Shown: piece by piece, positions 1 to 12,245 of the stretch | Layout: every line of letters begins with the position of its first letter | Position numbering within the stretch: the first letter of the stretch is position 1 | Source: DAOTVC01 sp034437215 | GTDB lineage: Bacteria > Chloroflexota > Anaerolineae > B4-G1 > SLSP01 | Length of the DNA: 28,245 bases | Assembly: GCA_034437215.1 (NCBI GenBank) | Contig: DAOTVC010000124.1 | Span: 1 to 28,245, forward strand | Direction of reading: 5' to 3' | Position numbers and translations under genes: made by a program | The notes under the pieces: model-generated | What the model saw: only the letters and a program-made list of their open reading frames with translations | What the model was told of the DNA's origin: nothing | Database searches by the model: none

Positions 1-456
1 CTGGGCGAGATAGGGCGGATGGGACTGTTGATGACACCGGAATTGGGTCCGCGGGTGCGGCTGGGCGTCGTCACCACGGACCTGCCCCTGGCGGTGGACG
101 GTCGCGCCCCCCGTACCGACGTCCTGGACTTCTGCCGCATCTGCAAGAAGTGCGCGGAGAACTGTCCCAGCCGCGCCATCCCCTTCGACGACCGGCGGGA
201 GATCGACGGGGCGCTCCGCTGGCAGATCGACAGCGTCAAGTGCTTCCACTACTGGAACGTCGCCGGCACCGACTGCGGTCGCTGTCTCAGCGTCTGCCCC
301 TACTCCCACCCCGACACCCCTAGCCACAACCTGGTGCGCTGGGCCATCCGGCGCTCGGGCTTCGCACGGCGGGCCGCCCTGCGGCTGGACGATCTCTTCT
401 ACGGGCGCAGGCCCGAACCGCGTCCGGCGCCGTCCTGGATGGACGTGGAGCTCTAA
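1..456 (+). CDS. Reductive dehalogenase-family iron-sulfur protein, C-terminal part (5' end outside window)
   Basis: The reading frame is open from the first base, so this is the C-terminal ~151 residues of a larger protein. It carries two [4Fe-4S] motifs: CRICKKCAENCP, and later a lone Cys followed by CGRCLSVCP. Around these are phrases typical of reductive dehalogenase catalytic subunits: GRMGLLMTPELGPRVRL before the clusters, then KCFHYWNVAGTDCGRC and YSHPDTPSHN. In that family the two clusters feed electrons to a corrinoid bound in the N-terminal domain, which is not visible here. Many homologues in Chloroflexota are not proven dehalogenases, so the substrate is unknown. The more distant alternative is a QueG-like epoxyqueuosine reductase, which has a similar ferredoxin region but lacks the MTPE-G-RVRLG stretch. 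It converges on the GH3 gene, with stop codons about 97 bases apart. Confidence 0.85.
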   Translation: MGEIGRMGLLMTPELGPRVRLGVVTTDLPLAVDGRAPRTDVLDFCRICKKCAENCPSRAIPFDDRREIDGALRWQIDSVKCFHYWNVAGTDCGRCLSVCPYSHPDTPSHNLVRWAIRRSGFARRAALRLDDLFYGRRPEPRPAPSWMDVEL

Positions 457-552
457 CCCGCGCCCTGCACCGTGCCGGCTCCGTCGAGTGCCCGAGGACG
501 CCCACCGGCCCCAGCCCCCGTTGGCCCGTACGGACGGATGAGTGCGCCGGGA

Positions 553-2832
553 CTAGACCCCCCCGCCGTGCACCTGCCCCAACAAGCCGTCGACTACCTC
601 CTCGGCGGGCCTGGGGAGCGCCTGCTGCTGGAACATGAGGATCGTGACGAGGGGCATATCCGCCATCATGTCCAGCAGATCCATGCCCAGCCCGGCGTCC
701 TCATCGCTCTCGAAGAGCGCCTTCATCTGGCTCTCGATCTGCTGAACCACCGGTTCTATCACCTCCCGACCGCGGGGGTCGGCCATCCACTCCCGGAGAG
801 TGGACATCTCGTCGAGCAGACTGGGCAGCTCCAGCGTCGAGGTCAGGGAGACGGTGAGCGTGTGGCGGATGTCCGCCGCCGAGGCCCCGATCAGGATCTC
901 GAACTCGCCATCCTCGGTGATCCACCGGTGGTAACTGGGATGGTAGTAGGCGAAAGCGCGAAAATCGAGAGCGAAGGAGACGCTCTTCGTCTCGCCGGGC
1001 TCGAGATCGACCTTCGCAAAGCCCTTCAGCTCCTTGGCCGGTCGCACCAGGCCGGACTCCACGTCACGGACGTAGAGCTGCACGACCTCCTTCCCGGCGA
1101 CGTCGCCGGTGTTGGTAACGTCCACGCTCACCGTCAGCCCCTCGACGTCCTTGAAGGGGGTCGCCGAGGCCCGGGGATTGCTGTAGGCGAAGGTCGTGTA
1201 GCTGAGCCCGTAGCCGAAGGGGAAGAGCACCGGCAGCTCCTTGGCATCGTAGTAGCGATAACCTACGAAGATCCCCTCCCCGTAGCGCACCTCGCCGGCC
1301 CCACCCGGCCAGTTGATGTGGGCGGGGTTATCGGCGGCCTTGAAGGGGAAGGTCTCCGCCAGCTTGCCGCTGGGGTTGACCTTGCCGAAGAGGATCTCGG
1401 CGATGGCGCCCCCTCCCGCCTGCCCCATCATCCACGCCTCCAGCACGGCGGCGACGTCGGCCAGCCAGGCGCCCATCGCCACCGGCGCGCCGTTGTTCAG
1501 GATGACGACGCTCTGGGGCTGCACCTCCGCCACGGCCTCGATGAGGGCCACCTGCTGCTGCGTCAAATCCAGATCGGAGCGGTCGTAGCCCTCCGACTCC
1601 TTGAAGGAGGGCAGGGCGATGTAGAGCAGCGCCACGTCGGCGGACTCTGCCAGGCTGACGGCCTCGTCGATCAGATCCTGCCGGAAGGCCTCGTCTGCGG
1701 GATAGCCCTCGGCGTAGCGCAGTTCGGCCTGTCCGGCCTGCGCCACTAACGCCTCGAAGGGGGCAGTCACCCGGGTCGGGTTGATGTGGGAGCTGCCGCC
1801 GCCCTGGAAGTGGGGGTGCTTGGCGGCCCGACCGATGACCGCGATGCGCTGCGGCGTCTTCAGGGGCAGGATGCCGTCGTTCTTCAGCAGGACCATCCCT
1901 TCGGCGGCAACTCTGCGCGCCAGGGTGTGGTGCGCCTCGGCGTCGAAGTCGCCGCCCGTGGGGGTCTCTGCGGCCTTGAAGACGATCTGCAGGATGCGCC
2001 GGACCGCTTCGTCCAGAAGGGCCTCGTCCAGCTCCCCGGAGCGCACCGCCTCGACGACGGCCTGCACGTGGTGCGCCTGGGGACCGGGCATCTCCAGATC
2101 GAGGCCGCCCTTCAACGACGCGACCCGATCGTGGACGGCGCCCCAGTCCGAGACTACCAGCCCCTCGAAGCCCCAGGCCTCCTTGAGAAGGTCGACGAGC
2201 AGCGCGCGGTTTTCGGAGCAGAAGGTGCCGTTGACCTTGTTGTACGCGCACATCACCGTCCAGGGCCGGGCCTCCTTCACGACCGCCTCGAAGGCCGGCA
2301 GGTAGATCTCGTGCAGAGTTCGTTCATCCACCTCGGCGCTGATGCTGAAACGCTGGAACTCCTGGTTGTTGGCCGCGTAGTGCTTGAGGGAGGTCCCCAC
2401 CCCCTGCTCCTGAATCCCGTTGATGAGGCCGGCGGCCAGCTTGCCGGCCAGGTAGGGGTCCTCAGAGTAGTATTCGAAGTTGCGCCCTCCCAGCGGGGAG
2501 CGCTTGATGTTCACGCCCGGGCCGAGGAGCACGTCCACATCGAGCGCGCGTCCCTCTTCGCCCAGAGCGCCGCCCATCTCGTGGAGCAGCTCCACGTCCC
2601 AGGTCGAGGCCAGACAGGAGGCGGTGGGGAAGCAGGTCGCCGGCAGGCTCTGCGCACCCAGCGCGTGGACGTCCGGGACCCGCCGCACGCCGTGGGGCCC
2701 GTCCGAGAGTATCATCTCCGGGACGCCCAGGCGCTCGACGGGTACGGTGGTCCAGGCGCTGGCGCCGGTACAGAGGGCGGCCTTCTCCTCGAGGGTCAGC
2801 TGCTCGACGATGGATTCAATGTCGGGGTTCAT
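553..2832 (-). CDS. Glycoside hydrolase family 3 beta-glucosidase-like enzyme
   Basis: This 759-residue protein has the GH3 layout: an N-terminal TIM barrel, an alpha/beta sandwich, and a fibronectin-III-like domain (around KEVVQLYVRD, residues ~595-665). The nucleophile is Asp229 in GLVVSDWGAVHD. The acid/base is probably Glu414 in KESEGYDRSDL. The substrate-binding SLKHYAANNQE motif lies at ~148-158. A tail of ~95 residues rich in Met, Asp and Glu follows the FnIII domain, as in some bacterial GH3 enzymes. There is no signal peptide, so it is probably cytoplasmic. I chose the ATG at 2832 because AAAGGA lies just upstream; a longer frame to 2868 adds 12 unconserved residues. It is the last gene of the sugar locus, after the GH2 beta-mannosidase, and a MITE-like element sits between the two. 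Family and fold are certain; glucoside versus xyloside or mannoside specificity is not. Confidence 0.93.
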   Translation of the reverse strand: MNPDIESIVEQLTLEEKAALCTGASAWTTVPVERLGVPEMILSDGPHGVRRVPDVHALGAQSLPATCFPTASCLASTWDVELLHEMGGALGEEGRALDVDVLLGPGVNIKRSPLGGRNFEYYSEDPYLAGKLAAGLINGIQEQGVGTSLKHYAANNQEFQRFSISAEVDERTLHEIYLPAFEAVVKEARPWTVMCAYNKVNGTFCSENRALLVDLLKEAWGFEGLVVSDWGAVHDRVASLKGGLDLEMPGPQAHHVQAVVEAVRSGELDEALLDEAVRRILQIVFKAAETPTGGDFDAEAHHTLARRVAAEGMVLLKNDGILPLKTPQRIAVIGRAAKHPHFQGGGSSHINPTRVTAPFEALVAQAGQAELRYAEGYPADEAFRQDLIDEAVSLAESADVALLYIALPSFKESEGYDRSDLDLTQQQVALIEAVAEVQPQSVVILNNGAPVAMGAWLADVAAVLEAWMMGQAGGGAIAEILFGKVNPSGKLAETFPFKAADNPAHINWPGGAGEVRYGEGIFVGYRYYDAKELPVLFPFGYGLSYTTFAYSNPRASATPFKDVEGLTVSVDVTNTGDVAGKEVVQLYVRDVESGLVRPAKELKGFAKVDLEPGETKSVSFALDFRAFAYYHPSYHRWITEDGEFEILIGASAADIRHTLTVSLTSTLELPSLLDEMSTLREWMADPRGREVIEPVVQQIESQMKALFESDEDAGLGMDLLDMMADMPLVTILMFQQQALPRPAEEVVDGLLGQVHGGGV

Positions 2833-2855
2833 AGCATTCCTTTCGTTGATTCGTG

Positions 2856-2968
2856 GGGTATCTTGCAACCCGGCGATGAGCTATCCATGGCTGAAGCGTA
2901 AAGCGTGAAACGTGAGGGTCTCACACTTCACGTTTCACGCCCCGGTCTAACTCAAGCGAAACACACCC
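2856..2968 (+). repeat. MITE-like dispersed repeat, copy A (between the GH2 and GH3 genes)
   Basis: These 113 bases align closely with the reverse complement of 27612-27731. Shared blocks include GAGCTATCCATGGCTGA, CGTAAAGCGTGAAACGTGA, TTCACGTTTCACGC and the right terminus GAAACACACCC. The left end here (GGGTATCTTGCAA) is a decayed form of the terminal repeat. The centre folds into a perfect 13-bp hairpin (2903-2915 with 2928-2940). The flanks GATTCGT (2848-2854) and GATCCGT (2969-2975) may be a worn target duplication. The element ends 8 bases from the GH2 stop codon and lies 23 bases upstream of the GH3 start, so it is transcribed within the operon. It encodes nothing. Confidence 0.8.
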
Positions 2969-2976
2969 GATCCGTT

Positions 2977-5442
<2,466 letters not shown>

Positions 5443-5512
5443 GTCGCCTCCCTGGGGTGTTGGTGATAGTATATCGCAGTGAAATCCTTGCACATTGAGT
5501 AAGAAAACGCAT

Positions 5513-5546
5513 ACCAAGGCACCAAGAAGAAGTTGGGTGCCTTGGT
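5513..5546. terminator. Stem-loop in the spacer between the ABC ATPase and the beta-mannosidase
   Basis: There is a perfect 11-bp inverted repeat: ACCAAGGCACC at 5513-5523 and GGTGCCTTGGT at 5536-5546, with a 12-base loop. On the plus strand it is followed by GGTTTTGCCTTTT, and on the minus strand by ATGCGTTTTCTT. It sits in the 143-base gap between the transporter genes and the hydrolase genes. It could be a partial terminator or a mRNA-stability element that sets their ratio. The CACCAAGG wording also resembles a dispersed intergenic repeat. Confidence 0.45.
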
Positions 5547-5585
5547 GGTTTTGCCTTTTGGGTTTCGGCTCTGTCGGTCAGAGGG

Positions 5586-6398
5586 TCAGACCGTGGAGAG
5601 GTCCCACTCTTCGTAGATCTTGGGCACATCGTTGATCAGGCGCTGGGTATAGGTCTCTCGCGGACGCAAAATCACCTCGTCGGCAGATCCGCTTTCGACA
5701 AAGCGCCCGCGCTCCATAATGTAGACGCTGTCGGAGACGTAGTACGCCAGCCCGATGTCGTGGGTGATGAAGACGATGGTCATCCCGATTTCGTCGCGCA
5801 ACTGCATCAACATATCCAGGATCGTGGCGCGCGAACAGGCATCGATCATCGAGGTGGGCTCATCGGCCAGCAGGATCTTGGGCTTCAGCAGGAAGATACG
5901 CGCGATCATCAAGCGCTGCATCTGCCCCCCGGAGAGCTCGAAGGGGTACTTGTTGGTCAGCTCCTCAAACTTCAGGTTGACAAAGCCGCACGCCTCGGTC
6001 ATCATCTCGACCTTTTGGGCGTACGGCAGTCGTCGCCCACCGCGCATGCGAATGCAATCCAGGAGCACCGAGTCGATCTTGTGGAAGATATTGTAAGAGG
6101 AGAAGGGGTCCTGAAAGATCGCCTGGATGCTCTTCCAGTACTGCTTTTTCTTCTTGTGCGTGCTGATATCGCGCTCCTGTCCCTGAAAGTAGACCGTACC
6201 CTCGGTAGGACTGATCAGCCCCAACAGCATCTTCGCCAACGTGGTCTTCCCGCTGCCCGATTCACCCACGATGGAGATGACCTCGCCCTCGTAGAAACTG
6301 AAATCCACGTGATCGACGGCGACCGTCTTCTGACGTCCCATGCCGAAGACCTTGGTGAGGCCCGTCCCGCTCAGGCAGACCTTTCTTTTCTCAGCCAT
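5586..6398 (-). CDS. Oligopeptide/oligosaccharide ABC transporter ATP-binding protein, DppF/OppF type
   Basis: This 270-residue ABC ATPase has Walker A GESGSGKTT, signature LSGGQMQRL, Walker B ILLADEPTS and the H-loop FITHD. It energises import together with the preceding ATPase and the two permeases. The start at 6398 is supported by GGGAGG upstream and by an 8-base ATGGCTGA overlap with the upstream ATPase gene, which implies translational coupling. A longer frame to 6524 only reads over the neighbour's 3' end. Compared with typical DppF it is short and lacks the C-terminal Cys-containing oligo_HPY extension, which its partner has. The downstream GH2 and GH3 genes suggest sugar rather than peptide as cargo; that is inference from context. 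Confidence 0.92.
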   Translation of the reverse strand: MAEKRKVCLSGTGLTKVFGMGRQKTVAVDHVDFSFYEGEVISIVGESGSGKTTLAKMLLGLISPTEGTVYFQGQERDISTHKKKKQYWKSIQAIFQDPFSSYNIFHKIDSVLLDCIRMRGGRRLPYAQKVEMMTEACGFVNLKFEELTNKYPFELSGGQMQRLMIARIFLLKPKILLADEPTSMIDACSRATILDMLMQLRDEIGMTIVFITHDIGLAYYVSDSVYIMERGRFVESGSADEVILRPRETYTQRLINDVPKIYEEWDLSTV

Positions 6399-7395
6399 TC
6401 TGATACGCCTCCCGCAGCTCTGCTTCCGAAAAGATACAGCGGTAGGTACGACCGCCGGCGAGTTCGCGAAGATCGACAGCATGGCCCCTGCACGCCGGCT
6501 GGACGTACTTGCATCGTTCGGCAAAGCGGCAGCCGGAGGGCGGATCCTTGAGGTTGGGCGGAACTCCGGGAATGGCCGTCAATTCAACCTCTCGCAGGCC
6601 CTCCTCGGGAACGATGATGGAGCCCATGAGGCCCTTGGCGTAGGGGTGGAGGGGATCGAAGACGGCCTCCTCTGCGCTCGCCTTCTCCACGATCTGCCCC
6701 GCGTACATGACCATGATGTCGTCCGTCACGTTGTAGAGCAGCGGCAACTCGTGCGTGATGAAGATCAACGAGTCGATCATGCCGTACTCCATCAACTGCT
6801 TCAACATTTTGATGACCATCTTCTGCGACGTGACGTCGAGGGCGGAGGTGGGCTCATCGGCGATCAACACCTTGGGGGAGAGCAGCACCGAGATCGCGAT
6901 CACCGTGCGCTGTTTCATGCCGCCTGAGAGCTCGACGGGGTACTTGTGCAGCGTACTCTCCGGAAGGCCCAGGGTCTCGAAGAGCTCCACGGCCCGCTGA
7001 TAGATCTCTTTCTTGCCGGCAGGCGCGTGCTCGCGGATCACGTCCTCGATAAAGTGGATGACCTTCAGCGTGGGGTTGAGGGCGTTCATCGCCGACTGGG
7101 GAATGTAGGCGATCTCCTGGCCCAGGACCGATTTGCGAACAGCGTCAGGACGCATACCGGAGATGTTGCGCCCATCGATACGGATCTCACCCTCCATGTA
7201 GTGCAGGGGGGGGAAGTAGTAGCCCATCAGGCTGAGGGCGAGCGTCGACTTACCACAGCCGGACTCGCCGGCGATCCCCAACGCCTTTCCCTCCTCGACC
7301 GTCAGCGAGACGTGGTCCACCGCGTAGATGCTCTCCTGAAAACGAGTGATGTACCGGGTGGTCAGATCCTTGACCTCTAGCATAACCTTTGACAT
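6391..7395 (-). CDS. Oligopeptide/oligosaccharide ABC transporter ATP-binding protein, DppD/OppD type
   Basis: This 334-residue ATPase has Walker A GESGCGKST, Q-loop YIPQSAMNALNP, signature LSGGMKQR, Walker B VLIADEPTSALD and H-loop FITHE. The C-terminal oligo_HPY region is present (PLHPYAKGLMGSI, then GCRFAERCKYVQPAC). In this family that region marks transporters with family-5 binding proteins. The start at 7395 has AGGGAG 4 bases upstream. It lies 10 bases after the permease gene and overlaps the next ATPase by 8 bases. It forms a heterodimer with that ATPase on the cytoplasmic face. Sugar cargo is inferred from the neighbouring glycosidases. Confidence 0.93.
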   Translation of the reverse strand: MSKVMLEVKDLTTRYITRFQESIYAVDHVSLTVEEGKALGIAGESGCGKSTLALSLMGYYFPPLHYMEGEIRIDGRNISGMRPDAVRKSVLGQEIAYIPQSAMNALNPTLKVIHFIEDVIREHAPAGKKEIYQRAVELFETLGLPESTLHKYPVELSGGMKQRTVIAISVLLSPKVLIADEPTSALDVTSQKMVIKMLKQLMEYGMIDSLIFITHELPLLYNVTDDIMVMYAGQIVEKASAEEAVFDPLHPYAKGLMGSIIVPEEGLREVELTAIPGVPPNLKDPPSGCRFAERCKYVQPACRGHAVDLRELAGGRTYRCIFSEAELREAYQNG

Positions 7396-7405
7396 GGTGC
7401 TCCCT

Positions 7406-8656
7406 CTATTCCCTTAACGCCGGATTGAAGACCTGGTCGAGGCCCGTGTTCATCAAATTCATCGAGAAGGTGATCAGCGCGATGGTGATGAGCACGGGCA
7501 AGTAGGCCCACCACTTTCCCAGGATGTGCGCCTGGTAGATCATCGCCCAGTTCATCATCAACCCCAAGGTGGGCACCTCCGTCGTTCTAGGACCCAACCC
7601 CAGGATCGACAGGCCGGCCTCCGCCAGGATACCCGAGGAGATCTGCAGGATCAAAGCCATCACCACGTACGAAGCGATGTAGGGCAGGATATCGGCAAAG
7701 ATGATATACGCGATGGAGTGCCCCGAGAGTTTCGACAGGTTGACGTGGTCGCGATTGCGCAGCGAGACCACCTGCGCCCGCACGGCCTTGGCCGTCCACA
7801 CCCAGGAGGTGAGCCCGATCACCACAGCGATGGTCACAGCCCCTCGCCGCTCCTGCCCGATGCTGAACGAAATCAGAATCAACAGCACGAAGCCGGGGAT
7901 GACGATAAAGAGGTTGGTGACGAACATAATGATGTCATCCACCAACCCGCCGATATATCCTGCCACCAGCCCCAGAGTCAGACCGATCAAGGTAGCGATG
8001 AGACCGGCGACGATGCCGATCTGCAGCGATACGCGGGTGGCTGCCACGAGCTCCGTCAACACGTCCCTTCCGAAATTGTCGGTACCCAAGGGCAGCACCC
8101 GTACATTTGCCACCCGGCTGATGTTGACGTAGTCGGTCTGAGCGACGGCACCCGTCTCCTCCAAGGCGCCTGTGTCCACGTTTCTAGCGGCGATGACCGC
8201 GCCCTCGGTGGATAAAATCCCCTTGAGCGAACTATTGAGGCGACTATAGTAGTTGCGCTGGGCATTGGTCGTCCCGGGAATCCGGAGCTGCGGATCGTAG
8301 TAAGTGTCCCACAGCCCCAGGAGCTGGACGGTGTCGTCGATATCGATCTCGCCTGCGGGGGCTCCGGCTGCTACGAGCCACTCCTGCATAGCGAGGCGGT
8401 CGCGGTCCTTTAACTTGTCGGCGATGCGCTTCACAGCGGCGTTGCGCAGATTCAGGGTGTAGCGCGGGGCACCGATGCTATCATAGACGTTCACGTAGAT
8501 GCCGGGTTCGAAGAAGGTGCCCTGCGCGATGATGACTAGGGGGGGATCGGTGATGAGCAGCGGGTAGATGAGCACGATCAAGAGAATCGCCACAAAAATG
8601 GAAAACCCGACAACAAACTTACCGGACCGAAAAACTTGTCGAATGGTATGTTTCAT
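7406..8656 (-). CDS. ABC transporter permease, DppC/OppC type, with a long extracytoplasmic insert
   Basis: This inner-membrane permease has 416 residues, where DppC proteins are usually about 290-310. One helix at ~15-35 is followed by ~150 extracytoplasmic residues before the conserved LPLGTDNFGRDVLTELV. The core then has about five helices and the EAA-type loop GLSILGLGPRTTEVPTLGLMM. The usual loop at this place is about 40-50 residues, so roughly 100 residues are extra (Asp- and Asn-rich, no Cys). The start ATG at 8656 has AAAGAG upstream. It lies 48 bases after the partner permease gene and is followed by both ATPases. It should pair with that permease to form the translocation pore. Confidence 0.9.
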   Translation of the reverse strand: MKHTIRQVFRSGKFVVGFSIFVAILLIVLIYPLLITDPPLVIIAQGTFFEPGIYVNVYDSIGAPRYTLNLRNAAVKRIADKLKDRDRLAMQEWLVAAGAPAGEIDIDDTVQLLGLWDTYYDPQLRIPGTTNAQRNYYSRLNSSLKGILSTEGAVIAARNVDTGALEETGAVAQTDYVNISRVANVRVLPLGTDNFGRDVLTELVAATRVSLQIGIVAGLIATLIGLTLGLVAGYIGGLVDDIIMFVTNLFIVIPGFVLLILISFSIGQERRGAVTIAVVIGLTSWVWTAKAVRAQVVSLRNRDHVNLSKLSGHSIAYIIFADILPYIASYVVMALILQISSGILAEAGLSILGLGPRTTEVPTLGLMMNWAMIYQAHILGKWWAYLPVLITIALITFSMNLMNTGLDQVFNPALRE

Positions 8657-8704
8657 GACAATCTCTTTCTTTAGGGTTCGTGCAGTTTTATTCTCATAGA
8701 CCCA

Positions 8705-9709
8705 CTAATCGGCCTGCGCCGCTTTGATGCGCGGATCAATGAAGCCGTACAGGATCTCGATGATGAAGTTCGTAGTCAGCACCATCAGCGTGATAATCAG
8801 GGTGGACGCTGAGATCAACGGATAGTCCTGTCCCATGACCCCATTCAAGAGTGTTTGACCAAGCCCGGGATAACTAAAGACGATCTCCGCCACCAGCGCG
8901 CCGCCGACCATCGTGCCGACGGACAAGGCCAGGCCCGTGATCTGCGGGAGCATGGCATTTCTGAAGACGTAGCGGATGATCTTGCGATCCTTGATGCCCA
9001 TGAAACGGGCGAACCTGACGTAATCCGCATTCAGCTCGTAGATAGCCATGGAGCGCATGCCGATCGCCTGCCCACCGATGGCGATCAGGACGACGGACCA
9101 GAAGGGCAGTTGGTAGTGGGTGATCACCGACCAGATGAAGTTCCAGCTAAACTCGGGAATCATGTCGTATCCATAGCCGCCGGAGGTGGGGAACCACTCC
9201 AATCCGACCCCAAAGATGACCAGCAGAATGATGGCCATCCCGAAGGCGGGGAGATTGCTCACAAAGATACTGACGGGCATGAGGACCTTGTCAAAGCCCC
9301 CCTTGACATACGCCGCCAGCGCTCCCAGCGTGTTCCCAATCACCCAGCCGACGATGATGGCCGGGAACTGGAGTGCGAGGGTCCACACGATGGACCCTTT
9401 GAGGACATCCGTCACCGTGCGGGGATATTGGCTGAAGGAGAAGCCGAAATCGCCCCGCAACACATTTCTCACGTAGATAAAGAACTGTTCGTGCAGGGGT
9501 CTGTTGGTGGCGAAGAGTTCCGTATACTGCTGGTAGATCGCCTGAACCCCTCGGGCGTCGCTCATACCCTGGGCCATCCGTGACACGATGGCAGCGACGG
9601 GATCGCCGGGCATCAAACGAGGCAGGATGAAGTTCAAGATGAAGGCACAGACAAAGGTGACCGCAAACCAGCCGAACTTGTTGAGGAAATACTTCCGGTA
9701 TCCTTTCAA
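8705..9709 (-). CDS. ABC transporter permease, DppB/OppB type (probable TTG start)
   Basis: This is a DppB-family permease of about 334 residues. It has an N-terminal helix ending in ILPRLMPGDPV, a typical DppB phrase, then roughly five more helices. The EAA loop is MGIKDRKIIRYVFRNAMLPQ and it ends with YGFIDPRIK. The first ATG in frame (9745) lies inside a perfect hairpin and has no ribosome binding site. The TTG at 9709 has AGGAGG six bases upstream, so I call the start there; an ATG start would add 12 residues. It lies directly downstream of the binding-protein gene and 48 bases before its partner permease. Confidence 0.88.
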   Translation of the reverse strand: MKGYRKYFLNKFGWFAVTFVCAFILNFILPRLMPGDPVAAIVSRMAQGMSDARGVQAIYQQYTELFATNRPLHEQFFIYVRNVLRGDFGFSFSQYPRTVTDVLKGSIVWTLALQFPAIIVGWVIGNTLGALAAYVKGGFDKVLMPVSIFVSNLPAFGMAIILLVIFGVGLEWFPTSGGYGYDMIPEFSWNFIWSVITHYQLPFWSVVLIAIGGQAIGMRSMAIYELNADYVRFARFMGIKDRKIIRYVFRNAMLPQITGLALSVGTMVGGALVAEIVFSYPGLGQTLLNGVMGQDYPLISASTLIITLMVLTTNFIIEILYGFIDPRIKAAQAD

Positions 9710-9715
9710 CGTCAA

Positions 9716-9721
9716 CCTCCT
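9716..9721 (-). promoter_or_regulatory. Ribosome binding site that sets the DppB-like permease start
   Basis: AGGAGG (minus strand) is followed by six bases and then TTG at 9709-9707. The upstream ATG at 9745 is within the stem of a hairpin and has no comparable site. This makes TTG the better start codon. Confidence 0.6.
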
Positions 9722-9736
9722 GAGCCCACGGTAATG

Positions 9737-9773
9737 GGCAGCCATGTTCCGTTAACCCCGGAACATGGCTGCC
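9737..9773 (-). terminator. Intercistronic stem-loop after the solute-binding protein gene
   Basis: A perfect 15-bp inverted repeat: GGCAGCCATGTTCCG at 9737-9751 and CGGAACATGGCTGCC at 9759-9773, with a 7-base loop. There is no U-run after it. It fills the space between the binding-protein stop codon (9790) and the permease ribosome binding site. Such hairpins commonly protect the binding-protein mRNA and lower expression of the permeases. That role is inferred here. Confidence 0.65.
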
Positions 9774-9789
9774 TGGCATAGCGTCTAGT

Positions 9790-11691
<1,902 letters not shown>

Positions 11692-12245
11692 AGTCTACAA
11701 CATCTCCTTTTTCGGACTGAGATTTAGTTTTGCTACGACTGATCTGGGGTGAAAACAACGTGGAGTTATTCGATAGCCACCTCCATATACGCAGATGCCG
11801 GTAAGACTGCTCCGCATTCATCCTCCCGACGGGATCTGAGTGCCTTCAACAGCCCCGGGTGACAACCTGCCGGCTCTTCTCGCGTCACCTCCTCCTCAAC
11901 TCAAGGAAAGAGAACCCCAGCAAGGATATGGACTCGACGGTCGATGCAGCTTTCGACTTCTTTTGGGGAAACGCACTCTCTGATCGGGCTACCACTATTT
12001 TGCGCTCCTTGCCCGAAGCAGGTCCGTATACGGAGTGGGACCAAGCGCCATCTGGCTCGCTAGGGATCGTCCTCGCACATCCATTGGTGAATGAACAGCT
12101 ATGTAAATTGTACTGAACAAGTTTGACCTTGTCAAGGAAGTTCGAAGAGCTAACCATCCGCGTCTATCTCACCGGCTGGAGCGCCGGCGACCGCGCTGCG
12201 AGTCTGCCGGCCTACTTTCCGTCCTATACAGGACAGTTCTCCGGC
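11692..12245. other. Intergenic region carrying the sugar-operon leader
   Basis: These 554 bases separate the phosphotransferase stop from the binding-protein start. A near-consensus promoter sits at 12107-12135 (minus). The ~400 bases between it and 11692 hold no convincing gene. A minus-strand ATG at 11821 opens a frame running into the binding-protein gene, but its predicted protein looks like nothing and becomes Arg-rich after the overlap. At ~12160-12253 there are three small inverted repeats (CCGGC/GCCGG twice, GTCCT/AGGAC) that may end phosphotransferase transcription. I recognise no known riboswitch. Confidence 0.5.
12107..12135 (-). promoter_or_regulatory. Predicted sigma-70-type promoter upstream of the sugar operon
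   Basis: On the minus strand, TTGACA (12135-12130) and TACAAT (12112-12107) are separated by exactly 17 bases. This is 6/6 and 5/6 against the housekeeping consensus. The -35 box lies in a short palindrome (TTGAC-CTT-GTCAA, 12123-12135) that could be an operator. Transcription would begin near 12100, leaving a leader of ~400 nt before the binding-protein gene. Confidence 0.55.

Noticed and set aside
11859..12116. 85-codon plus-strand frame in the sugar-operon leader
   Set aside because: No ribosome binding site, no family resemblance, and it lies across the predicted leader of the minus-strand operon.
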